This document shows positions 26,489 through 37,177 of a DNA stretch of 64,000 nt, in pieces. Source of the DNA: Gammaproteobacteria bacterium (lineage in GTDB: Bacteria; Pseudomonadota; Gammaproteobacteria; Burkholderiales; Rhodocyclaceae). The notes under the pieces were generated by a model that was not told where the DNA came from, did no database searches, and was given only the letters and a program-made list of their open reading frames with translations. The DNA lies in NCBI GenBank assembly GCA_029289235.1, contig JARFTZ010000011.1, positions 58,194 through 122,193 of the forward strand. The letters run 5' to 3'. Each line of letters begins with the position of its first letter. Position 1 is the first letter of the stretch. The translations under genes were made by a program, and so were the position numbers.

Positions 26489-26790
26489 ATGACCCCAGGA
26501 GAAATGCTCGTCGAACCCGGCGAACTCGAACTCAACGCCGGTCGCCCGACGCTGACGCTGGTCGTCGCCAACACCGGCGACCGGCCGATCCAGGTCGGCT
26601 CGCACTACCACTTTTTTGAAACCAACCCGGCGCTGTCGTTCGACCGTGAAGCCGCCAAAGGCTTCCGCCTCGACATCGCGGCCGGCACCGCCGTGCGTTT
26701 CGAACCCGGCCAGACGCGGACCATTCAACTCGTCGCGCTGACCGGTGAGCGCAGGGTTTACGGATTTCGCGGCATGATCCAGGGGGCGCT

Positions 26791-26794
<4 letters not shown>
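26489..26794 (+). CDS. ureB: Urease beta subunit UreB
   Basis: This 101-residue structural subunit shows [36 protein letters not shown], and [16 protein letters not shown] ... [10 protein letters not shown], all hallmark UreB. ATG 26489 sits 10 bp after the ureJ stop. Its stop overlaps the ureC start by 4 nt. Confidence 0.97.
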
Positions 26795-28497
<1,703 letters not shown>

Positions 28498-28514
28498 AAC
28501 CATGAACCCAAACC

Positions 28515-28581
28515 GTCATTCCGGCGAAGGCCGGAATCCAGAATAGCCGCCGAACTGGACCCCGGCCTTCGCCGGGGTGAC
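28515..28581. repeat. REP-like inverted pair (BIME-like) between ureC and ureE
   Basis: Two 27-nt units in opposite orientation (28515-28541 and 28555-28581) each form a hairpin around CCGGCGAAGGCCGG. The stems are 28518-28525/28530-28537 and 28560-28566/28571-28577. The units differ at only four positions (TT..AA versus CC..GG), all compensatory within the stem. This indicates selection on structure or a REP family; such CCGGCGAAGGCCGG elements are widespread in proteobacterial genomes (from memory). Confidence 0.75.
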
Positions 28582-28606
28582 GACCGGAGACTGAATAACA
28601 ATCGCC

Positions 28607-29164
28607 ATGCTGATCCTCAACCACCGCACAAACCACCCCCCTACCGACTCCGTCGCCCTCGCCTACGACGAACGCAAGCGCAGCCGCCTCAAGGTGGTGC
28701 TCGCCTCCGGCAAGGAAGCAGGGATCTTCCTCGGACGCGGCGACCACCTGCACGGTGGCGACCGGCTGCTGGCGGAGGACGCAAGCACTGTCGTCGAAAT
28801 CCTCGCAGCCCCCGAAAAGCTGATCGAGGCCACCGCCGACACGCCGCTACTCTTCGCCCGCGCCGCCTATCATCTCGGCAATCGCCACGTGCCGGTACAG
28901 ATCGTGCCTACCGCCAATGGTGGCAAACTCCGTTTCCAGACCGACCACGTGCTGGCCGAGATGGTCAAAGGGCTTGGCTGCGTTGTCACGGAGACCGAGG
29001 CACCTTTCCAGCCCGAGTCCGGCGCGTATGGGGGAAACCCGGTCTCGCACGGGGGCCATCATCACCATGGTCACGACCATGATGACGACGACCATGCCCG
29101 CCTGCACAACCCCGGCCACGGCCCGCACCGCTCGATGCCGCGGATTCACGAGTTCAAGCCATGA
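28607..29164 (+). CDS. ureE: Urease accessory nickel chaperone UreE
   Basis: This 185-residue nickel-binding metallochaperone has an N-terminal peptide-binding domain followed by the metal-binding domain ([16 protein letters not shown]). The histidine-rich tail includes [19 protein letters not shown] and can hold several nickel ions. It delivers nickel to UreG/urease. The start ATG at 28607 follows the REP pair and has no strong Shine-Dalgarno (only GGAGACTG well upstream). Its stop overlaps ureF by 4 nt. Confidence 0.95.
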   Translation: MLILNHRTNHPPTDSVALAYDERKRSRLKVVLASGKEAGIFLGRGDHLHGGDRLLAEDASTVVEILAAPEKLIEATADTPLLFARAAYHLGNRHVPVQIVPTANGGKLRFQTDHVLAEMVKGLGCVVTETEAPFQPESGAYGGNPVSHGGHHHHGHDHDDDDHARLHNPGHGPHRSMPRIHEFKP

Positions 29165-29853
29165 ACGGACCCGCGTCGCTGGCACGGGTGCGCCTCATGC
29201 AGCTCGTCAGCCCGGCGCTGCCCGTCGGCGCCTACACCTATTCGCAGGGACTGGAATGGGCAGTCGAGTCCGGTCGGATTCGCGACGAGGCCACGGCCGG
29301 CGCCTGGATCGGCGATCTGCTGCGCCACGGCATCGGCCGCTTCGAGGCGCCGCTGGTGGCTTCGCTGATGGTCTATTGGATGGCCGGCAATGCCACCGAA
29401 ATCGCCCGCCTCAACGCCGACTTTCTCGCCAGCCGGGAATCCGCCGAGCTGCGCGCGGAAACCGTGCAGATGGGCTTTTCGCTCAACCGCCTGCTGGCCG
29501 ACCTGCGCGATCCGGCGCTGGAAACGCTGCGCGGCGAACTCGACCGCTTGCCCGAGATCGCCTTCCCGACAGTGTGGTCCGGTCTCGCCGCCGCCTGGCA
29601 CATCGACCCGCAAGCCGCCGTTGGCGGCTACCTGTGGGCATGGGCCGAGAACCAGGTGATGGCAGCGCTCAAGGCGGTGCCGCTCGGGCAGGCCGCCGGG
29701 CAACGATTGTTGGCCGAACTCGGACAGGCGGTGCCGGCAATCGCCGGGAAGTCGCTGACGCTGCCCGAAGACGAGTGGTCAAATCTCACGCCGGCGTTCG
29801 CGTTGAGCTGCGCCCGCCACGAAACCCAATATTCCCGACTCTTTCGATCGTAA
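29161..29853 (+). CDS. ureF: Urease accessory protein UreF
   Basis: This 230-residue all-helical accessory protein links UreD to UreG during nickel insertion. Family blocks: [20 protein letters not shown] at the N-terminus, [20 protein letters not shown] and the C-terminal end [20 protein letters not shown]. It overlaps ureE by 4 nt and precedes ureG by 5 nt, clearly cotranscribed. Confidence 0.95.
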   Translation: MNGPASLARVRLMQLVSPALPVGAYTYSQGLEWAVESGRIRDEATAGAWIGDLLRHGIGRFEAPLVASLMVYWMAGNATEIARLNADFLASRESAELRAETVQMGFSLNRLLADLRDPALETLRGELDRLPEIAFPTVWSGLAAAWHIDPQAAVGGYLWAWAENQVMAALKAVPLGQAAGQRLLAELGQAVPAIAGKSLTLPEDEWSNLTPAFALSCARHETQYSRLFRS

Positions 29854-29858
29854 ATTCC

Positions 29859-30482
29859 ATGACAAAAAACAGCACCCCACTCAGAGTCGGTATCGGCGGC
29901 CCCGTCGGTTCCGGCAAGACCGCGCTGACGCTCGCCCTCTGCCAGGTCTTGCGCGAGCAGATCGACATGGCCGTCGTCACCAACGATATCTACACCGCCG
30001 AGGACGCCAAGTTCCTCGTCGCCCACTCGGCGCTGCCGCCCGAGCGGATCATGGGTGTCGAGACCGGCGGCTGCCCGCACACCGCCATCCGCGAGGATGC
30101 CTCGATCAACCTCGAAGCCATCGACCGCCTGCAACGCGCCTTCCCCGACGTGCAGCTGATCCTTGTCGAATCGGGCGGCGACAACCTCGCCGCGACCTTT
30201 TCGCCCGAATTGTCGGACCTGACGATTTACGTGATCGACGTCGCCGCCGGCGAGAAAATCCCGCGCAAGGGCGGTCCGGGCATCACCAAGTCCGACCTGC
30301 TGGTGATCAACAAGATCGACCTCGCGCCGATGGTCGGCGCCTCGCTGGAAGTGATGGCCCGGGATGCCAAGGCGCAGCGTGGCGAGCGGCCATTCATCTT
30401 CACCATCCTCAAGACCGGGCATGGGCTCAGCGACGTCATCAACTTCATTCGCGAAAAGGGCATGCTGGCAGTAACGGCGTAG
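29859..30482 (+). CDS. ureG: Urease accessory GTPase UreG
   Basis: This 207-residue SIMIBI-class GTPase drives nickel transfer into urease. P-loop [32 protein letters not shown], the metal-binding [34 protein letters not shown] and guanine-specificity NKIDLAP are all present. ATG 29859 was chosen for the standard N-terminus ([17 protein letters not shown]). It is the last gene of the urease cluster. No obvious intrinsic terminator follows. Confidence 0.97.
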   Translation: MTKNSTPLRVGIGGPVGSGKTALTLALCQVLREQIDMAVVTNDIYTAEDAKFLVAHSALPPERIMGVETGGCPHTAIREDASINLEAIDRLQRAFPDVQLILVESGGDNLAATFSPELSDLTIYVIDVAAGEKIPRKGGPGITKSDLLVINKIDLAPMVGASLEVMARDAKAQRGERPFIFTILKTGHGLSDVINFIREKGMLAVTA

Positions 30483-30646
30483 CCTGTCGATCACACGCCG
30501 TCACAGAACCCTGGAGCGTGTTACATGAGCAAAAGAAAGGACAACAGACTGCCCGGCCGCTGATCACTACCATGAGTTCCGTCGGATAGGAAAATGCTTC
30601 AACACCTTGATGACAAAAGTTTTCCAACTCTCTGAAAGGAACAATC

Positions 30647-30850
30647 ATGGATGCGAACTTCTTCGTCGATCATGCTCTTGAGATCCATCTCCTGGCCGGC
30701 TTGCTGTCTGTTGTTGGCGGATTCGCCCTCATCGGCATCTTCAAGGCCATCGCCAACGTCTGGGCCGCGCTCGCCGACAAGACCCCGGCAGAAAAGCGCA
30801 ACATCCACGGCGTCAATCTGAGCCGCATCATCGCCCTCGGCGCCCGCTGA
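30647..30850 (+). CDS. Small hypothetical membrane protein
   Basis: This 67-residue protein has one hydrophobic segment (about 15-40, LLAGLLSVVGGFALIGIFKA) and a charged C-terminus (DKTPAEKRNIHGVNLSRI). GAAAGGAAC about 6 nt before the ATG supports translation. It stands alone about 160 bp after ureG. No known family is recognised. Confidence 0.6.
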   Translation: MDANFFVDHALEIHLLAGLLSVVGGFALIGIFKAIANVWAALADKTPAEKRNIHGVNLSRIIALGAR

Positions 30851-31036
30851 GCATCATGGGCCAAGGCACTTCCGGCCGGAGAATCTGACTGCCAGGCACC
30901 TGACAGGAGCGCATCGACCTTTTGCGCGGCCTGACATGGAAGAGGCACTCCGGCTGGAACCTGATTTTCCCTCCTGCAACATCCGAACCCTGTTGAAGAA
31001 GCAGATGGCCCCTGCCTCCGGTAGAATCCGGAAGCA

Positions 31037-31384
31037 ATGCTTGCCCTCTTCCTCAAATCGCTGCTCGGCGCCGCCGCCGTCCTGATCATCGCCCTGCTGT
31101 CGAAGACCAGCAATTTCTTCGTCGCCGGGCTGGTTCCGCTATTCCCGACCTTCGCGCTGATTGCCCATTACATCGTCGGCAGCGAACGCACGCCCGCCGA
31201 TCTGCGCACAACCGCGCTGTTCGGTCTGTGGTCGCTGCTTCCCTACGCGCTGTATCTGCTGATCGTCTATTGGCTGAGCGTACGCGCATCGCTGACCACG
31301 ACGCTGCTGCTGGCCACCGCCGGCTGGATCGTCGCCGCGGCCGCCCTGCTGTTCGCCTGGACGCGCGCTTTTCCCGCCGCCTGA
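31037..31384 (+). CDS. glpM: GlpM family membrane protein
   Basis: This 115-residue integral membrane protein with four hydrophobic segments matches GlpM by LLGAAAVLIIALLSKTSNFF, AGLVPLFPTFALIAHYIVG and the long hydrophobic C-terminal half. GlpM was first linked to glycerol/alginate metabolism in Pseudomonas; its biochemical role is unclear. It converges on the LPS kinase operon with a 16-bp gap. Confidence 0.85.
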   Translation: MLALFLKSLLGAAAVLIIALLSKTSNFFVAGLVPLFPTFALIAHYIVGSERTPADLRTTALFGLWSLLPYALYLLIVYWLSVRASLTTTLLLATAGWIVAAAALLFAWTRAFPAA

Positions 31385-31400
31385 GTAGGGGTTCGGCGGC

Positions 31401-32006
31401 TTACGACGCGCGCCGCCGAAGAATCGCTTCGCTGTCGATCCACTCCCGTTCCCCCTCCATCCCCAGCATCCGCTGGATATTGCGGCGGCGCATGAAGACG
31501 GGCAGCGGACGGGCATAGACGCGCAGGTCGGAGAAGTCGATCAGGCCGAGTTCACCCGACGGAGTGAGAATGACATTGCCAAGATGCAACGAACGGAAGT
31601 AGATGCCCAGCGCATGCAAGTGGATGACGAAGTCGGTGAACTTGCGCTTCAACTCGCGCTCGGTCGCGGGGTCGAGCCCCTGGCGCACCAACGCGCGCAA
31701 CGATTCGCCGGCAAGCGGGTGATAGTGCACGGCATCGCGCTTGATCGATGGAATGCGCACCGCGGCGATGACCGTCGGCACCGGAACCCCCCGTTCGCGC
31801 AGCGCCAGCGCGTTGCTTGCGAAGCGCTGCGCGTAGGGATACCAGGCCGCCGAGGAGAGAATGCGCTTGCGGCGGAACAGTTTGAGCAGCGTGCCGTCGG
31901 TCAGATGCAGCACCTTCTCGCCATGGCCGTCGGCTTCGATCACCTCGGCACCTTCCCGCAGGGCCAGGAAATTCTCTTGGGCGACGATTTTCAGACCCGG
32001 CATCAT
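31401..32006 (-). CDS. Kinase-fold protein, toluene-tolerance (Ttg8)/LPS-kinase-like, with atypical catalytic loop
   Basis: This 201-residue protein has a kinase-like layout. The catalytic loop reads IYFRSLHLGNVIL where active relatives have HGDLHxxN, so the catalytic Asp is Ser, while the metal-binding segment LGLIDFSDL keeps its Asp. From memory this FRSLHLGN form is found in proteins annotated as toluene tolerance protein, so it is a family trait and not a new mutation. Start ATG 32006 overlaps the upstream kinase stop (ATGA). It is the last gene of the six-gene LPS operon. It may be a pseudokinase or use a different mechanism. Confidence 0.75.
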   Translation of the reverse strand: MMPGLKIVAQENFLALREGAEVIEADGHGEKVLHLTDGTLLKLFRRKRILSSAAWYPYAQRFASNALALRERGVPVPTVIAAVRIPSIKRDAVHYHPLAGESLRALVRQGLDPATERELKRKFTDFVIHLHALGIYFRSLHLGNVILTPSGELGLIDFSDLRVYARPLPVFMRRRNIQRMLGMEGEREWIDSEAILRRRAS

Positions 32007-33448
32007 GCGGCCTCCGGCAGGTTGGCATCCAGCCAACGGTAGAGCGCCGAATGTGTCGGCCAGTTCCGCAGGAAGCGCGCCCGGTCGCGGCGCCAGTCGC
32101 GCACGAACGCCGTGTGGCTGTCGTGCCGGACCATCGCGTCGAGGTCGATGACGACGATCCGCCCGTCGTGCCAGAGCAGGTTTGTCGCCTTCATGTCGCC
32201 ATGGGTGATCTTCAGGCGGAGGAACTGTTCGAACAGGTCGATGAGCGCAGTTGCCATCTCGTCATCCGGTTCGCGATCCGGCGAAAGGCGTTGCATCAGG
32301 CTGTCGCCCGGACAATGGTCGGTGACCAGGAACGCCCGCCGCCGCAGCGGCCCGACCCGCTCTTCGAGCATGGCCAGCGGCGCCGGCGTCGCAATGCCGA
32401 AGAACGCCAGCCGGTGCCCGGCCACCCAGGAATGCCAGGCCCGGCTCGGCCGCCAGAAGCGCGACAGCGCATGGCGGAAGCTCTTGAGGTTGTAGCGCTT
32501 GATCACCAACGCCCGCCCACCGACGTCGACGCGAACGACGGTACAGGTGTTGCCGTCCTTGAGCATCTGCCCTGACGCGACCGCCGCATCCGGGTTTTCC
32601 AGCAGCCCGGCCAACGCTTCCTTTTCGGCGCGAACGACGGCCGTGAACAGGCTGGTCGTGCCGCGCACGGCGAACTGGCTGCAATCGCGCAGCGTCTTGC
32701 CGAGGAAATGCGTCAGACGCTGTTCGCGCGCGCGCTCGATCGCCAGCAACAACGCATCGGGTTCCGGCCGCAAGCGCTCCTGCTCCGCGCTATAGGCCGC
32801 GACCAGCACGTCGAGGCAGGCCTCCCAAGCCAGCGGCAACTGCGCCACCAGCAACGCGAGGTTGTCGAGAGTCTGTCTGGACGCTTCAGCGCCTTTCGTC
32901 ACCAACTCGATGCCGTCGCCGTCGATCAGGAACAACTCGCCCTGATGCTCTAGAAAATTGCCGAGATGCAGGTCGGTCTGGATCAATCCGGCGGCATGCA
33001 GCCGCCCGAGCAGGGCAAACGCCGGCAGGAGGATTTCCAGCGCACGCGGGTCGCCCGCGCGAAGTTTTTGCGCGCCCATCCAGCGTTCGGCCAGCGTCCG
33101 GGAGCCGGCGAGGAATTCGGTCAGCAGGAAATGTCCGCCACCTTCGAGCCGGCCCGCCCCCACGACCGCGGGGGTCGGCAGATTCGCCGCCTGCAGCGCG
33201 GCGATGCCCTGCCGTTCGCGCTCCCAGTGCCGCGTGTTGGCGCGAGCGACAAACAGCTTCACGAGCACCGACGTGTCGCGCCAGTTCGCTTCACCAACGA
33301 TCCGCTTTCCCAGCAACACGCGCAGCAGCCGGGACACGCTGATCGTTTCGCCATCGTCGGCTTGCACCCGGAAAGGCACGGCGAGGCTTTGCCGTGCATG
33401 GCGCAGTCGCTTCGCGTCGACGCACTCCACATTCCCCTGAACCGTCAT
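32003..33448 (-). CDS. Tandem two-domain LPS/sugar kinase-like protein
   Basis: This 481-residue protein contains two kinase-like domains in one chain. The first (about 1-240) has HAAGLIQTDLHLGNFLE and GELFLIDGDGIEL. The second (about 270-470) has VVIKRYNLKSFRHAL (candidate ATP-binding Lys), KITHGDMKATNLLW and RIVVIDLDAMV. Both keep the catalytic Asp/Asn and metal Asp, so both could be active. ATG 33448 was chosen since it overlaps the preceding stop by 4 nt. It probably phosphorylates LPS core sugars; which residues is unknown. A fusion of two such domains is less common than single-domain InaA/WaaP proteins. Confidence 0.78.
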   Translation of the reverse strand: MTVQGNVECVDAKRLRHARQSLAVPFRVQADDGETISVSRLLRVLLGKRIVGEANWRDTSVLVKLFVARANTRHWERERQGIAALQAANLPTPAVVGAGRLEGGGHFLLTEFLAGSRTLAERWMGAQKLRAGDPRALEILLPAFALLGRLHAAGLIQTDLHLGNFLEHQGELFLIDGDGIELVTKGAEASRQTLDNLALLVAQLPLAWEACLDVLVAAYSAEQERLRPEPDALLLAIERAREQRLTHFLGKTLRDCSQFAVRGTTSLFTAVVRAEKEALAGLLENPDAAVASGQMLKDGNTCTVVRVDVGGRALVIKRYNLKSFRHALSRFWRPSRAWHSWVAGHRLAFFGIATPAPLAMLEERVGPLRRRAFLVTDHCPGDSLMQRLSPDREPDDEMATALIDLFEQFLRLKITHGDMKATNLLWHDGRIVVIDLDAMVRHDSHTAFVRDWRRDRARFLRNWPTHSALYRWLDANLPEAA

Positions 33449-34206
33449 TCCCGCCCCTCGAAAAATTCCATGATCCGCCGCACCCGCTTTTTGTCTCCCA
33501 CCGTCAGCCGCGCGTGCTGCGCGTAGTCGAGATAGAAACGCAACCGCTGGGTGCGCGTCAGATGATACTTGGCGACCTTGTCGAGACAGGCCAGGTCCTT
33601 GACGATGCGGTAGGAGAGAAACGGCTGCCACCAGTAGCTGCCGCTCGGGCAGTCGATCAGGTAAACCTGCGGCCGCTCGCCGTGGGTCACCAGCAGATTG
33701 CGCCACTTGAGGTCGTTGTGCGCGAAGCCCGCGTCGTGCATGCGGCGGGTGATGCGGGCGACCTGCGCCGCTACCTCGCCGACCCAGCGCCGGTCGCGCA
33801 GGCGGTCATCGTTCTGCAACGCTACTTTCGCCAGGTCGGTCGTGTCGCGAATCTCTTCGGTCACCAGCGCACCGCGCCGGAAGCCGCCCCAGTGGCGCTC
33901 GATGCCGTACGCAGCGAGCCGCGCGGTCGGAATGCCCCACGACCGGAAGGCGAGCAGGTTCTGCCATTCCTTTTTCACGCGCACCGGCGCCAGCCATTGG
34001 CGCAAGCCGTACCAGCGCCGCCGTGCGTTCTTGCCGTTGCCGGCGTAGCGTTTCACGTAGTAGCGCACGCCCGCCTCCTCGATGCGGATCACTTCGCTGA
34101 GCGGGTCCTTGGTGATCCGCTCGCCGCCGAGGCGGAACACCTGGTCGAGCGCGCCAAACAGGCGACGGGCAGTAGCGTCCTGCTGATCGAACCACCAGAA
34201 GATCAT
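33445..34206 (-). CDS. Lipopolysaccharide kinase InaA-family protein
   Basis: This 253-residue single kinase-like domain has candidate ATP-binding YYVKRYAGNGKNARRRWYG, catalytic loop AHNDLKWRNLLV and metal-binding LIDCPSGSYW. It belongs to the InaA/Kdo-kinase-like LPS kinases, which phosphorylate inner-core sugars at the cytoplasmic face. Start ATG 34206 overlaps the WaaP stop by 4 nt and its stop overlaps the next gene. The exact acceptor is unknown. Confidence 0.85.
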   Translation of the reverse strand: MIFWWFDQQDATARRLFGALDQVFRLGGERITKDPLSEVIRIEEAGVRYYVKRYAGNGKNARRRWYGLRQWLAPVRVKKEWQNLLAFRSWGIPTARLAAYGIERHWGGFRRGALVTEEIRDTTDLAKVALQNDDRLRDRRWVGEVAAQVARITRRMHDAGFAHNDLKWRNLLVTHGERPQVYLIDCPSGSYWWQPFLSYRIVKDLACLDKVAKYHLTRTQRLRFYLDYAQHARLTVGDKKRVRRIMEFFEGRE

Positions 34207-35027
34207 TGCCCGCCCGCCTTCGCATACTTGCGCAGGTAGCGCGCCTGCAGGCGGGACGCTTCGCCTTCGAGGTAAGCCAACAGCCGGGATTCCTCTTTCA
34301 GGACGCGACGCAGCGGCCGGTTGAAATACAGGGTGAGGAAGCGAAAGATGTCGCGGCGCGTCAGGCCGATGGCCAACGCCGAAAAGTGCAGCGCGGCGAG
34401 ATCCTTGTCGCGCCAGCGGCGCGGCGTCTTGTCGCGGATCTGCGCCCGGTGCAGGTCGATCAGCGACAGTTTCAGGTTGTCGGGCGTCGGCGCCGGATCG
34501 AGATGCAGCAGGAAGTGGCAGATGTAGAAGTCGCGGTGATTGACGCCGCCTTCGTGCATGCGCCGGGCCATCCTGGCGACGCGCCGCAGCAGCGCCCGTT
34601 TCATCGCCAGCGGCGGCGGGTTCGTCGGCCAGTCGCGGCAGTAGTCCTCCAGGCTGATCGTCGGCGCCAGTTCCTCGGTGACGATGAACGAATGCTGCTT
34701 CGCCGGGTTGCCGCCGCGCTGGCCGAAGGCGACGCCGCGCATGGTATCGACGCCGAGCTGTTCAAGCCGCCGGATTGCCTGCCACTCGTTGCCCGCGCCG
34801 AGGATCGGCAGGCGCAGGCAGAGCAGGTTCTTGACGATCTCGCCCCAGCCGACGCCGCGGTGGATCTTGACGAAATAACCGCGCCCTGCAACCTCGGTGC
34901 GCAACGTGCGGCGCGCTTCGAGTTCGCGGAACACTTCACCTTTCAGTTCCTCGACGGCGACGAAGGGATCGCGCCCCGCCCACAGGCTGCGGAACGGTTC
35001 GTCGAGATGCACGATTTCCTCGCTCAC
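34203..35027 (-). CDS. rfaP: LPS core heptose(I) kinase RfaP/WaaP
   Basis: This 274-residue kinase adds phosphate to the first heptose of the LPS inner core, which stabilises the outer membrane. The sequence has the WaaP hallmarks RGYFVKIHRGVGWGEIVKNL, NEWQAIRRLEQLGVDT, the catalytic NHRDFYICHFLLH and metal-binding LSLIDLHRAQIR. Its start overlaps the waaG stop by 4 nt. Sitting between waaG and three more kinase-like genes it belongs to the core-assembly operon. Confidence 0.93.
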   Translation of the reverse strand: MSEEIVHLDEPFRSLWAGRDPFVAVEELKGEVFRELEARRTLRTEVAGRGYFVKIHRGVGWGEIVKNLLCLRLPILGAGNEWQAIRRLEQLGVDTMRGVAFGQRGGNPAKQHSFIVTEELAPTISLEDYCRDWPTNPPPLAMKRALLRRVARMARRMHEGGVNHRDFYICHFLLHLDPAPTPDNLKLSLIDLHRAQIRDKTPRRWRDKDLAALHFSALAIGLTRRDIFRFLTLYFNRPLRRVLKEESRLLAYLEGEASRLQARYLRKYAKAGGQ

Positions 35028-36145
35028 GCACGCCCCCGAAGGATCAGGTCGGCCGCCCGCTCAGCGTTGCTGTAGATGTCGGCCGTCTCCGCGAAGGCCA
35101 GTGCGTTGCTCTGCCAGCGCGCGCGCGCCGCGGGGTCGGAGAGCATCTCCGCCAACGTCGCATTCAGCGTTTCCTGCGCAAACGGTTCCGGCACCACGCG
35201 CCCGCCGTCGGCATCCTCGATGTAGTGCGCGTAGCCGCAAACCGCCGTGGTGAGTACCGGCAGGCCGGCGACCAGCGCTTCGAGCAGAACGGTCCCGGTA
35301 TTCTCGTTGTACGCAGGATGGATCAGCAGATCAGCGCCGAGCAGGAAGCGCGGGATGTCGTCGCGCCCCGGCAGGATGCTCACCCGCTCGCTCAAGCCGA
35401 GTGTCGCGGCCAGCCGCCGGAACGGTGCCGGATCGTCCTGGCCGATGACGATCAGCCGGGTCCGCTGCCGCAGCGCGTCCGGCAGACCGGCCAGCGCCTT
35501 CAGGCTGCGGTCCAGCCCCTTGGTCTTGAACCCCGAGCCGACTTGCAGAAGCAGCAGGTCGTCGGCGCCCAGCCCGAATTCCCTGCGGAAAGCAGCGCGA
35601 ATTTCCGCCGCATTGGCCGGAGCCCGCCGGTCGCGGGAGATCCCCGGCGGCAAGAGGTGGAATCGCTGCGGCGGCGTGCCGTAGTGCTTCTCGAAAAAAG
35701 GCTGCTGCACCTGCGAGATCATCAGTATCTCGGTCGTGCTCTCGGGCGCAAAGACTGCACGTTCGTAGGCGGCGAAATGGCGGTAACGGGCGGAGAGGCG
35801 ATAGAGCGGGTTGCGCAACGTGCGCGCCTTGTCCTCGTAACACGGGTCGGCGGCGAAATAGACATCGAGGCCGGGCATCTTGTTGAAGCCGACCACACGA
35901 TCGGCCGGCCGCCGTTCGAGGTCGCGGAACACCCAGTCGGTAAAGCGCGAATTGCGCCGGACATTGCTGAACGCGCTCACCGGCACGACGACGACCTCGA
36001 ACCCGGCGGGAATTTCGCCCTCCCAGCCCATCGTATAGACGCGGATCGCGTGCCCGCGCGCCTGGCACGCCAGGGCGATGCGCAGGAAGTCGCGCTGCAG
36101 GCCGCCAAACGGAAAGTACTTGTAGAGACAAAAAGCGAGTTGCAT
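35024..36145 (-). CDS. waaG: LPS core glycosyltransferase WaaG (GT4 family)
   Basis: This 373-residue GT-B glycosyltransferase probably adds the first hexose to heptose II of the LPS core, at the inner face of the inner membrane. WaaG-type features: FPFGGLQRDFLRIALACQARG, MPGLDVYFAADPCYEDKAR, LLQVGSGFKTKGLDRSLKAL and the GT4 donor-binding ENTGTVLLEALVAGLPVL. ATG 36145 (MQLAFCLYKYF) overlaps the acyltransferase stop (TGATG). The donor sugar is not certain. Confidence 0.92.
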   Translation of the reverse strand: MQLAFCLYKYFPFGGLQRDFLRIALACQARGHAIRVYTMGWEGEIPAGFEVVVVPVSAFSNVRRNSRFTDWVFRDLERRPADRVVGFNKMPGLDVYFAADPCYEDKARTLRNPLYRLSARYRHFAAYERAVFAPESTTEILMISQVQQPFFEKHYGTPPQRFHLLPPGISRDRRAPANAAEIRAAFRREFGLGADDLLLLQVGSGFKTKGLDRSLKALAGLPDALRQRTRLIVIGQDDPAPFRRLAATLGLSERVSILPGRDDIPRFLLGADLLIHPAYNENTGTVLLEALVAGLPVLTTAVCGYAHYIEDADGGRVVPEPFAQETLNATLAEMLSDPAARARWQSNALAFAETADIYSNAERAADLILRGRA

Positions 36146-36999
36146 CAGCGATTCTCCGGAGGCGGCTCGACGCCGCGCGGACGTTTGTAGCGGTTGTAGC
36201 CCCACAGGTACTGCGCCGGGCACTGCATGATCAGGCGTTCGATTTCACGATTGATCCGCTGCGCGCGCTCCTCGGTCGTCCCGGTGATCGATTGCGACGG
36301 TGCCTGCAGGTGGAAATGGTAGCCCGTGCCGCCCGGCAGGCGCTCGGCCCAGACCATGATCACCGCCGCGTTGGTTTCGGTCAGCCGCGCCGCCAGCGTC
36401 ATCGTGTAGGCGGGTCTGCCGAAGAAATCGAGCCAGCGCCCCTCGCCCATCTTCGGCGCCTGGTCCGGCAGCATGCCGACCGCCTCGCCCTTTTTCAGCG
36501 CCTTGATCAGCGAACGCACGCCGGCAAGGTCGGCCGCCGCGATGCGCAGTTGCCCGCGCGCGCGCCCTTCCTCGATCATCGCCTGCAGCCAGCGCTGTTT
36601 CGGCGGACGGTAGAGCACGGTGATCGGCGCGTGCGTGGACAGGTACTGCGCCGTCACCTCGAAGCAGCCGAGATGCGGAGTGAGGTAGAGAATGCCCTTG
36701 CCTTCGCGCATCGCCGCCTCGGCCAGTTCCCAGCCGGACACTTTCACGACGCGCCCGACGACTTCCTCCAGCGGGCGCAGCCAGATTTTCGGCAGCTCCA
36801 GCGACTGCCGCCCGGCCTCGGCAACGGCCGCCGCACGCACGCGCTGTTCGCCCGCCGCGCCAAGCGCCAGCTGCATGTTCTCGCGCATGTGCCGGCGATA
36901 GGTTGGAGAAAACAGCCAGGACAGCCAGCCGGCGACAGCACCCAGGCGGTGCAGCCAGACGAGCGGCAGATGGCTGAGCAGACGAAAGACGAACGCCAC
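36145..36999 (-). CDS. lpxL: Lipid A late acyltransferase (LpxL/HtrB family)
   Basis: This protein of about 284 residues belongs to the LpxL/LpxM superfamily, inner membrane, transferring a secondary acyl chain to lipid A. It has an N-terminal hydrophobic anchor, the catalytic HX4E in TPHLGCFEVTAQYL, VLYRPPKQRWLQ and MLPDQAPKMGEGRW. The start is uncertain: GTG 36999 follows AAGG at good spacing, while TTG 37017 would add six residues. It is the first gene of the six-gene LPS operon. Which position is acylated cannot be told. Confidence 0.9.
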   Translation of the reverse strand: MAFVFRLLSHLPLVWLHRLGAVAGWLSWLFSPTYRRHMRENMQLALGAAGEQRVRAAAVAEAGRQSLELPKIWLRPLEEVVGRVVKVSGWELAEAAMREGKGILYLTPHLGCFEVTAQYLSTHAPITVLYRPPKQRWLQAMIEEGRARGQLRIAAADLAGVRSLIKALKKGEAVGMLPDQAPKMGEGRWLDFFGRPAYTMTLAARLTETNAAVIMVWAERLPGGTGYHFHLQAPSQSITGTTEERAQRINREIERLIMQCPAQYLWGYNRYKRPRGVEPPPENR

Positions 37000-37022
37000 G
37001 AATAACCTTGTTGACAACGGGT

Positions 37023-37051
37023 TTGACCCCGGATTTCCGAAAAACTACAAT
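37023..37051 (+). promoter_or_regulatory. Predicted sigma70 promoter of metK
   Basis: TTGACC (37023-37028) and TACAAT (37046-37051) are spaced 17 bp. Transcription would begin near 37058, giving a leader of about 137 nt with an intrinsic-terminator hairpin. Confidence 0.5.
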
Positions 37052-37140
37052 TATCCCATTCGCCGAGTTAATCAGGACAACTTGCAGGGCGAAAAGCATC
37101 GTCAGGTGCTGCAAATACTGCTAAAGCGTCGTCTGCTCGA

Positions 37141-37177
37141 ACCCCGGAGTCGACTTCGCTGTCGTACCGGGGTTTTT
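37141..37177 (+). terminator. Intrinsic terminator inside the metK leader (candidate attenuator)
   Basis: ACCCCGG (37141-37147) pairs with CCGGGGT (37167-37173), with an inner CGAC/GTCG extension, followed by TTTTT (37173-37177). It ends just before the metK Shine-Dalgarno GGAG at 37182-37185. No other plus-strand gene lies upstream, so it must act on the metK transcript. An alternative pairing of 37125-37133 with 37152-37160 (7 of 9 positions) would break it, consistent with attenuation or a riboswitch. Confidence 0.55.

Noticed and set aside
30525..30563. 12-codon frame after ureG with a GGAG-like site
   Set aside because: Too short and without any supporting conservation.
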